A DNA stretch of 64,000 nt from Chryseobacterium bernardetii (GTDB lineage: Bacteria; Bacteroidota; Bacteroidia; Flavobacteriales; Weeksellaceae). Shown in pieces: positions 58,648 to 64,000 of the stretch. Under the pieces are notes generated by a model, which saw nothing but the letters and a program-made list of their open reading frames with translations, was not told where the DNA came from and searched no databases. Position numbers and translations under genes: made by a program. Within the stretch, counting starts at the first letter, position 1, and each line of letters begins with the position of its first letter. The stretch is from positions 3,577,501 to 3,641,500 of the forward strand of contig NZ_CP033932.1 of the NCBI RefSeq assembly GCF_003815975.1. Direction: 5' to 3'.

Positions 58648-61500
58648 TTATTTTATCTCCAGATCTACCGAATTTAATCTCAACGAATTCAGGATCACGG
58701 ATAATGAGCTGACACTCATTGCGGCGGCGGCAATCATCGGTGATAACAGAACTCCAAAGAATGGATACAATAATCCTGCCGCAACCGGAATTCCTAAAAC
58801 ATTATAGATAAAGGCAAAAAACAGGTTTTCCTTAATGTTTTTTAAAAGTTTTTCACTCAGCAGCTTGGCTTTTGCAACTCCTAAAATGTCTCCTTTTAAT
58901 AAAGTGATCTCAGCACTTTCAATGGCTACATCGGTTCCTGTTCCCATAGCTATTCCTATATCTGACTGGGCCAGGGCAGGAGAGTCATTAATTCCGTCTC
59001 CGGTCATGGCTACGATTTTACCTTGCTGCTGCAGTTTTTTTACTTCATTCAGTTTATCTTCGGGAAGACAGTTTGCTTTAAAATGTTTGATGCCCAGTTC
59101 TTCTGCGACCGCTTTTGCGGTATGCTCGTTGTCTCCGGTCATCATAATGATATCAACACCTTCACTCATTAATCGTTCTACCGCTTTTTTAGAACTCGCT
59201 TTAATTTTATCTGTAAAGCTGATAAATCCTAATACATTCTGATCCTGCGCCACATAAGAAATTGTATGTGCCTTCGACTGTACTTCTATTGCTTTCTGTT
59301 TTAATACATTAGGGATCTGGATCTGATGGGAAGTTAATAAGCTTTCATTGCCAAGGTAAGCTGTTTTACCATTAATGTTTCCTTTGACTCCTTTTCCTGA
59401 AACGTTTTCAAACTTATCTACTTTTTCTGCAGTTATATTTTCATCCTTAGCCCTCTTGATAACGGCATTGGAAAGTGGATGCTCAGAGTTTTGATTCAGG
59501 GAGAAAGCAAGCTTTAGAATCTCCCTTTTATCTTCATTGTTTATGATTTCAATATGTTCAACGGAAGGTTTTCCTTCTGTTAAGGTTCCTGTTTTATCAG
59601 TAATTAATACGTTTACTTTGTTCATTTGTTCCAGGGCCTCTGCATTTTTGATTAGGATGCCATTTTTAGCTCCTTTTCCAATACCTACCATTAAAGACAT
59701 GGGAGTTGCAAGACCTAAAGCACAAGGGCATGCTACAATTAAAACAGCTACGGCATTTACGAAAGCAAATAAACTTCTTTTTCCTTCCGGGCCAAAGAAC
59801 TGCCATAATACAAAAGTAAGAACAGCAATAAGGATTACTATGGGAACAAATACTTTTGAGACCTTATCTGTTAATTTTTGAATCGGTGCGCGGCTTCGGC
59901 TTGCTTCATTCACCATTTTAATGATTTGTGAAAGTAAGGTTTCATCGCCTACTTTTTCTGCCTTCATAATGAATACCTGGTTTCCGTTAATTGTTCCTGA
60001 GGAAACTTTATCATCAACAGTTTTTTCAACAGGAACGGGTTCTCCCGTAATCATACTTTCATCTACAATAGAGCTGCCTTCAGTTATTTTTCCGTCAACC
60101 GGAATTTTTTCACCTGGCTTTACTTTTAACAGGTCTCCGATTTTCACCTGGGAAAGTAAAACTCTTTTTTCTTCACCATTTATGATGAGATTGGCTTCAT
60201 CCGGAGATAAGTTCATGAGTTCCTTAATGGCATTTCCTGTTTTTTTATGAGCGGCAGCTTCCATTAACTGCCCCAGAATTACAAGGGTCAGAATAACACA
60301 GACTGCCTCAAAGTATAATGGGATCTCATGATTATGTCCGCGGATTTCATGGGGAACGATATCTGGGAAAACCAATGCTGCAATACTGAAAATAAATGCC
60401 GCAGCAACCCCCAGAGCAATTAAGCTGAACATATTGAGATTCCAGGTTTTGAATGAAACCCAGCCTCTTTTTAACAGAAACCACCCTGAATAGAACATAA
60501 CAAGGAGAGTTAATGCCAGTTCAACATAGCCCTGAATCTGGTGTGAGAACGGAAAATCAATAAACATTCCGCCCATGGAGAGAATAAAAACAGGAATAGT
60601 AAATGCCAGTGAGATCAGGAATTTTCTTTTCAGAATGTTGTAGGTTTCATCTTCTTCATCGTCCCCGCTGTCAGGCATTCTAACCAGGTCCATTCCGCAG
60701 ATTGGGCAGCTTCCCGGTTCATCACGGATGATCTCAGGGTGCATTGGGCAGGTATATTTTGCCGTCTTCTTTTCCGGATATTTTACCAGGTCCATTCCGC
60801 AAACAGGGCATCCAACGTTAGAGTCATAAGTTTTGTCTCCCTCACAATACATCGGGCAATAATATCTTCCTGCCATTTCATCAGTAACTTTAGGCGCTTC
60901 GTGATGATGGTTATGACTGTGATTGTGATTATGAGTGTGTGAATGTGAAGCCGCATTCTTAGCCATAGCCTCAGATATTTCTTCCAGATGCATGTGGCAT
61001 ACAGGGCAATCACCTTTTTCTTCGTAAACTTTATCTCCTTCACAGAACATCGGACAATAGTATTTTCCGGCACTGTCTTTAAAGTTTTCAGGAAGGTTGG
61101 TTGCTGAATAAACAGGTTTGTGGTTAGGATCTTTTGCCAGCTTTTCTTCAATAGGAACCAAGTACATATTACAAACCGGACATCTTTCACCCTGTTTGAA
61201 ATATACTTTGTCACCTTCACATTCCATTGGGCAATAATATACTGAAGAAGGAGATACACGATCCTGAGGTTTTATAAATGCTTTCTCCGGATTGTTGGGA
61301 TCCTCCAACTTGTATTTTCCTATTTCCGCAAGGGAATCATTTAAAACTGAAAGAGCAACCGCATGATCAGAAGTGATGGTAGCGGTATTGTTTTCCAGAT
61401 TTACATCGGCTGTAACCCCGTGAATGCTGTTCAGTTGATCGGATATTTTTTTCTGGCAACCGGAACAGGTCATTCCGAGTATTTTATACTGTTGTTCCAT
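58648..61500 (-). CDS. copA: Copper-type P1B ATPase with multiple N-terminal metal-binding modules
   Basis: A 950-residue membrane ATPase, started at the ATG ending at 61500 so that the HMA domain begins at once. The N-terminus has an HMA domain with CSGC (Cys12, Cys15). Four heavy-metal-binding (YHS-like, CPMxC...CPVCxM) modules follow at about 88-115, 147-174, 213-240 and 249-274, with a histidine-rich tract (186-200) between the second and third. The ATPase core has TGEP (485-488), the transport motif CPC (591-593) in helix 6, the phosphorylation motif DKTGT (Asp635), SEHPLSNA and GDGIND. CPC and the HP motif define a Cu-type pump exporting Cu(I), perhaps also silver. It precedes the DUF72 gene and lies next to a copper-type AraC regulator. 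Confidence 0.93.
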   Translation of the reverse strand: MEQQYKILGMTCSGCQKKISDQLNSIHGVTADVNLENNTATITSDHAVALSVLNDSLAEIGKYKLEDPNNPEKAFIKPQDRVSPSSVYYCPMECEGDKVYFKQGERCPVCNMYLVPIEEKLAKDPNHKPVYSATNLPENFKDSAGKYYCPMFCEGDKVYEEKGDCPVCHMHLEEISEAMAKNAASHSHTHNHNHSHNHHHEAPKVTDEMAGRYYCPMYCEGDKTYDSNVGCPVCGMDLVKYPEKKTAKYTCPMHPEIIRDEPGSCPICGMDLVRMPDSGDDEEDETYNILKRKFLISLAFTIPVFILSMGGMFIDFPFSHQIQGYVELALTLLVMFYSGWFLLKRGWVSFKTWNLNMFSLIALGVAAAFIFSIAALVFPDIVPHEIRGHNHEIPLYFEAVCVILTLVILGQLMEAAAHKKTGNAIKELMNLSPDEANLIINGEEKRVLLSQVKIGDLLKVKPGEKIPVDGKITEGSSIVDESMITGEPVPVEKTVDDKVSSGTINGNQVFIMKAEKVGDETLLSQIIKMVNEASRSRAPIQKLTDKVSKVFVPIVILIAVLTFVLWQFFGPEGKRSLFAFVNAVAVLIVACPCALGLATPMSLMVGIGKGAKNGILIKNAEALEQMNKVNVLITDKTGTLTEGKPSVEHIEIINNEDKREILKLAFSLNQNSEHPLSNAVIKRAKDENITAEKVDKFENVSGKGVKGNINGKTAYLGNESLLTSHQIQIPNVLKQKAIEVQSKAHTISYVAQDQNVLGFISFTDKIKASSKKAVERLMSEGVDIIMMTGDNEHTAKAVAEELGIKHFKANCLPEDKLNEVKKLQQQGKIVAMTGDGINDSPALAQSDIGIAMGTGTDVAIESAEITLLKGDILGVAKAKLLSEKLLKNIKENLFFAFIYNVLGIPVAAGLLYPFFGVLLSPMIAAAAMSVSSLSVILNSLRLNSVDLEIK

Positions 61501-61581
61501 GATTCTTAAATTTATACTGCAAATTTCCAAAATGAAAATCTAAGGCTGTTATAAATTTAAGGATAATAGTTATAGAATTTA

Positions 61582-61681
61582 GGTTTGAAGTTTTTTCCAG
61601 AGTTAGAGTATCAGAGTATTGATCAATTATTTGTTATCATAAACAGCTTTCAAACCTTCAAACTCGAATACTCTTTAACTC
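61582..61681. repeat. Imperfect inverted-repeat intergenic element
   Basis: The left arm has GGTTTGAAG (61582-61590) and GAGTTAGAGTAT (61600-61611); the right arm has ACCTTCAAACTC (61654-61665) and ATACTCTTTAACTC (61668-61681), the complements in nearly inverse order. It occupies most of the gap between the regulator and the copper ATPase and could also end the regulator transcript. It resembles an interspersed Chryseobacterium element. Confidence 0.4.
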
Positions 61682-61682
61682 A

Positions 61683-62243
61683 TTAAAGATTATCAAGGGG
61701 TTTCCTGTGATGAACCTTTAATTTCTTGAATTCAGTAGGGGTGAATCCGGTAACATTACGGAATTGGGTGGAAAGGTGTTGAACACTTTTATACCCCAGC
61801 TTTCCTGCGATTTCGGTGAGGTTGAATTCATTATATAAAAGCAATTCTTTTACTTTTTCTATTTTTTGAAGAATAAAAAACTGTTCTAGGGTTATGTTCT
61901 CATTCTGTGAGAATGTTTTTGAAAGAGAGCTATAGTCTCTATGGAGCTTTGAACTTAAAAATTCAGAGAGAAGGAAATCTTCATCAATATCAAGTTCAGT
62001 GATTTTTACAATAACGAAGTTCTTAATTTTCTCAATAAGCTGATGGGAAGAATCCATAATTCTTTCAAATCCGGAGGCAAGGAGTTTTTCTTCAATGGCT
62101 TGCATTGTTGCCGGGGGAATGTCAGATTCTGTTTCTACTTCTCCCAAAATAACGGAATTTGTTTTTATACCAGCGTTATTAAAAATAACTTCTACAGCAG
62201 CAATACACCTGTTGCAGACCATGTTCTTGATGAAAATCTTCAT
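61683..62243 (-). CDS. Copper-type regulator: HMA-like domain fused to AraC HTH
   Basis: A 186-residue protein. The first 70 residues look like a heavy-metal-associated domain with CNRC (Cys10, Cys13) after KNMV, and the rest is an AraC-family DNA-binding domain with helix-turn-helix segments FNLTEIAGKLGYKSVQHLSTQF and FTPTEFKKLK. It lies upstream of, and in the same direction as, the copper ATPase gene. It most likely senses Cu(I) through the CxxC pair and activates the pump gene. It overlaps the thioesterase gene by four bases, so the two are translated together. The metal and the mode of action are inferred. Confidence 0.8.
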   Translation of the reverse strand: MKIFIKNMVCNRCIAAVEVIFNNAGIKTNSVILGEVETESDIPPATMQAIEEKLLASGFERIMDSSHQLIEKIKNFVIVKITELDIDEDFLLSEFLSSKLHRDYSSLSKTFSQNENITLEQFFILQKIEKVKELLLYNEFNLTEIAGKLGYKSVQHLSTQFRNVTGFTPTEFKKLKVHHRKPLDNL

Positions 62244-62635
62244 ACGCCGCTGTTTAGTCTGTCTTTTACAAACTCAATCTTGGTTTTGCCATGAGGAGCA
62301 GGATTTCCTTCGCTATCCAGGTTAACCATTACAATTTTTTCAACGGTAATAATGGTTTGATGTGTCATTTTATTACGCACATCACATCTTAAAGTAATAG
62401 AGGAAGAACCAAAGTGAGTAGCTTCAATACCAATTTCAATAATATCTCCCTGTTTAGCAGAACTCACAAAATTGATCTCTGAAATAAATTTGGTAACTAC
62501 TTTTGTGTTTTCAAGCTGGATAATAGCATATAATGCAGCTTCTTCATCTATCCATTGTAAAAGTCTTCCTCCAAATAGTGAGTGATTAGGATTTAAATCT
62601 TCGGGCTTTACCCATTTTCTTGTATGGTAGTTCAT
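62240..62635 (-). CDS. Acyl-CoA thioesterase, hot-dog fold
   Basis: A 131-residue enzyme, started at the ATG 62633-62635. A perfect -7 box lies between this and the alternative upstream ATG at 62686, so the longer form is excluded. The signature NHSLFGGRLLQWIDEEAALYA is the YciA/BFIT-type acyl-CoA thioesterase active helix (Asp in WIDE), and HFGSSSITLRCDV is the second conserved strand. It hydrolyses acyl-CoA to fatty acid and CoA. The HMA-AraC gene overlaps its end by four bases. Confidence 0.88.
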   Translation of the reverse strand: MNYHTRKWVKPEDLNPNHSLFGGRLLQWIDEEAALYAIIQLENTKVVTKFISEINFVSSAKQGDIIEIGIEATHFGSSSITLRCDVRNKMTHQTIITVEKIVMVNLDSEGNPAPHGKTKIEFVKDRLNSGV

Positions 62636-62655
62636 GTTCTTAATAATTTGCAGTA

Positions 62656-62663
62656 CAAATTTA
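62656..62663 (-). promoter_or_regulatory. -7 promoter box of the thioesterase-regulator unit
   Basis: The minus strand reads TAAATTTG, a perfect -7 match 20 bases upstream of the chosen ATG and inside the longer frame, which decides the start. Confidence 0.6.
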
Positions 62664-62731
62664 ACGTTAAATAGCGGGTTTTTCAAAAGAATAGTATTTA
62701 TTGATCTTAAGAGAATTATTCATTTTCTCAA

Positions 62732-63145
62732 TCATTTTCTTTTGGAGCGCATTGCTTTTGTTTTTGTGATGCCGGGATCTTTTAACAGTTTTTGATATTC
62801 TTCGCTTTCCATAGGGTACAGAGCTACTTTTCCTTCCTTATTATGATGAAATCCAAATCCAAATCTTTTGGCTAGCGGAGAGGCCCTGAGGCAGGCTTGA
62901 CCTTTGGAAAAGAATAGCTCTCTTTCCTTTTGCTTTTCATTTTCTGAAATATCATTCCTGATAGCATAGCATTCAAAAATAATATCATCGGAAGTGTATT
63001 GGTAAGGATTTCTGCTGATCTTTTCGTATTGGAGATTAGCTAATGTTTTTTCTTTTTTTTCGGAAGGGATTTGCGCCCGGGAAACTGGGCAGTCTTCTGC
63101 AACTTCTATAAAAGTATTGATGTAATTGGTGGTGTGCTGTTTCAT
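62732..63145 (-). CDS. DUF6157-family protein
   Basis: A 137-residue cytoplasmic protein with the conserved opening NTFIEVAEDCPV and SKGQACLRASPLAKRFGFG, the pattern of the DUF6157 family. The second half has YPMESEEYQKL and a basic tail. The function of the family is unknown. It appears to be a single gene. Confidence 0.8.
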   Translation of the reverse strand: MKQHTTNYINTFIEVAEDCPVSRAQIPSEKKEKTLANLQYEKISRNPYQYTSDDIIFECYAIRNDISENEKQKERELFFSKGQACLRASPLAKRFGFGFHHNKEGKVALYPMESEEYQKLLKDPGITKTKAMRSKRK

Positions 63146-63528
63146 GATAAAAATCCGATATAATACTTATAAATATACTATTATTCTATATATTCTGAAA
63201 CATTATTCAGTTAGTTACCTTGTATAATAATGAGCTGTTACTTATTTTTTATAATTACTCAAAGAGTGTTTTTATTATGTTAACTAACTTTAACTTTTTA
63301 ATGATTTTTTACTGTATAAATTTGATTATCAGTATTTTAAAATTAATAATGAGCGGTTTTTTAAATTTAAATTCAAACTAAAGTGAGAAAGAGGTAAAAA
63401 AAAGCTTTGATTTGAAATTTTTAATTGTATCTTGCATACGTTTATATTTGGAATCAATATTTGTTCATTAATTTATGTTGTTTTTCTTTTATATACCAAA
63501 TTTTTATTAATTTTTTAATTTATTCAAA
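63146..63528. other. Long AT-rich leader and promoter region of the RRM gene
   Basis: About 383 bases with no gene. The right end is the promoter and leader of the RNA-binding protein: TTG at 63425-63427, a 15-base spacer and TATATTTG at 63443-63450, leaving a leader of roughly 70 bases that is nearly all A and T. The rest (63146-63400) is AT-rich with no clear feature. Confidence 0.45.
63425..63450 (+). promoter_or_regulatory. Promoter of the RRM protein gene
   Basis: TTG (63425-63427) and a perfect TATATTTG (63443-63450) with a 15-base spacer. The start codon is 78 bases downstream, so this is the longest leader in the window that can be placed. Confidence 0.55.
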
Positions 63529-63879
63529 ATGAACATTTTTGTTTCAAACATCAATTACGCAACTAAAGAGTATGAGTTGCACGATCTATTTGCAGAATTT
63601 GGTGATGTATCATCAGCTAAAATCGTTACAGACAGAGAGACTGGCCGTTCTAGAGGTTTTGGTTTTATCGAAATGGGTGATGAAGAAGGAAAGCAAGCTA
63701 TTGACGCTCTTAACCAAAAAGAATTCAACGGAAAAACATTAAACGTATCTGAAGCTAAACCTAGAGAAGAGAAGCCAAGAAGAAGCTTCGATAACAACAG
63801 AGGTGGAGGTTATGGAAACAACAACAGAGGAGGTGGTTACGGTAACAACAACAACCGTGGCGGCGGAAATCGTTGGTAA
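63529..63879 (+). CDS. Glycine-rich RRM RNA-binding protein
   Basis: A 116-residue protein. Residues 1-80 are a single RNA recognition motif with RNP-2 IFVSNI (about 3-8) and RNP-1 RGFGFIEM (about 42-49). The tail is a low-complexity stretch with repeated NNNRGGGYGN units. This layout is the same as in cyanobacterial Rbp and plant glycine-rich RNA-binding proteins and is common in Bacteroidota. It probably binds single-stranded RNA in the cytoplasm, perhaps in cold adaptation. A strong terminator follows 6 bases after the stop. Confidence 0.93.
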   Translation: MNIFVSNINYATKEYELHDLFAEFGDVSSAKIVTDRETGRSRGFGFIEMGDEEGKQAIDALNQKEFNGKTLNVSEAKPREEKPRRSFDNNRGGGYGNNNRGGGYGNNNNRGGGNRW

Positions 63880-63885
63880 AAATAT

Positions 63886-63912
63886 AAAGCGGCTTTTAAG
63901 CCGCTTTTTTTA
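63886..63912 (+). terminator. Terminator of the RRM gene
   Basis: A 10-bp palindromic stem (AAAGCGGCTT/AAGCCGCTTT, 63886-63895 and 63898-63907) followed by more T. Nothing recognisable follows in the last 88 bases. Confidence 0.92.
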
Positions 63913-64000
63913 TGGAATTTAATTTTCAGTAAATCATTCAATTAACCATTTATGGAGGTTCTAACCATATTTTGGCACAGTTTTAGAAAATCCTCAATCA

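Noticed and set aside
60783..61259. 158-residue open frame with many Ile and Lys on the minus strand within the copper ATPase gene
   Set aside because: It is a shifted-frame shadow of copA; the metal-binding modules in the main frame are clearly real.
62636..62686. Longer start for the thioesterase
   Set aside because: A perfect -7 box lies between the two ATG codons, so the longer form would not be transcribed from it.
1..64000. tRNA, rRNA, insertion sequence, integrase or phage genes
   Set aside because: I looked through all gaps and reading frames and saw no cloverleaf, ribosomal RNA, transposase or phage protein signature.

Overview
The window looks like the chromosome of a Chryseobacterium-type bacterium (Bacteroidota, Flavobacteriia, family Weeksellaceae). 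The evidence is its low-GC DNA, a SusC/SusD pair, proteins with type IX secretion (T9SS) C-terminal tails, flavobacterial -7 promoter boxes of the form TAnnTTTG just upstream of many genes, and almost no Shine-Dalgarno sequences. I see no rRNA, tRNA, CRISPR array, insertion sequence or prophage. The window holds 55 supported genes; only the first is cut by the window edge.

Layout. Positions 1-7600 carry the C-terminal part of an AddB-like PD-(D/E)XK nuclease, a patatin/BamA-type outer-membrane phospholipase, a T9SS-exported lipase-like hydrolase and a glutaryl-CoA dehydrogenase-like enzyme. Positions 7700-20400 form a polysaccharide utilisation locus. A Nudix-type (NrtR-like) regulator and an MFS transporter face a SusC-SusD-GH30-GH3-GH16-GH30 operon, a set that fits mixed beta-1,3/1,6-glucan such as fungal wall glucan or laminarin. 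An isolated class I terpene synthase follows (20727-21740).

Positions 21800-30300 hold fabI, a small stress-like protein, tag, a secreted protein with a YadA-like head, an OhrR-like regulator with a Rossmann reductase, a nucleoside phosphorylase and a di-heme peroxidase. Positions 30200-35350 are an AraC regulator divergent from a tripartite efflux operon (small ORF, TolC, HlyD, MFS). Next come a T9SS PhoX-like phosphatase, a leucine-rich-repeat protein, an SUI1-like factor and a putative metalloprotease with a starch-binding-like tail.

Positions 40700-51100 are mostly housekeeping: gpmI, acyl-ACP desaturase, a HAD phosphatase, map, a methyltransferase, an SMR exporter, a Crp-like regulator, era, DoxX and an S9D peptidase. 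Positions 51200-58650 hold a HAD hydrolase, a second Crp-like regulator, GNAT, MATE, a sigma-54 activator without a DNA-binding domain, a YggS-type PLP protein, a polysaccharide deacetylase and a DUF72 protein. Positions 58650-63900 hold a copper module (a P-type ATPase with four extra metal-binding modules and a regulator fusing a metal-binding domain to an AraC helix-turn-helix), a thioesterase, a DUF6157 protein and a glycine-rich RRM protein.

The most interesting items are the glucan locus with its degenerate Nudix regulator, the orphan terpene synthase, the HMA-AraC/CopA pair, the response regulator lacking its HTH, the protease/CBM fusion, candidate operators upstream of the desaturase, SusC and a Crp gene, and several interspersed intergenic repeats. 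I see no clearly new defence or mobile system.
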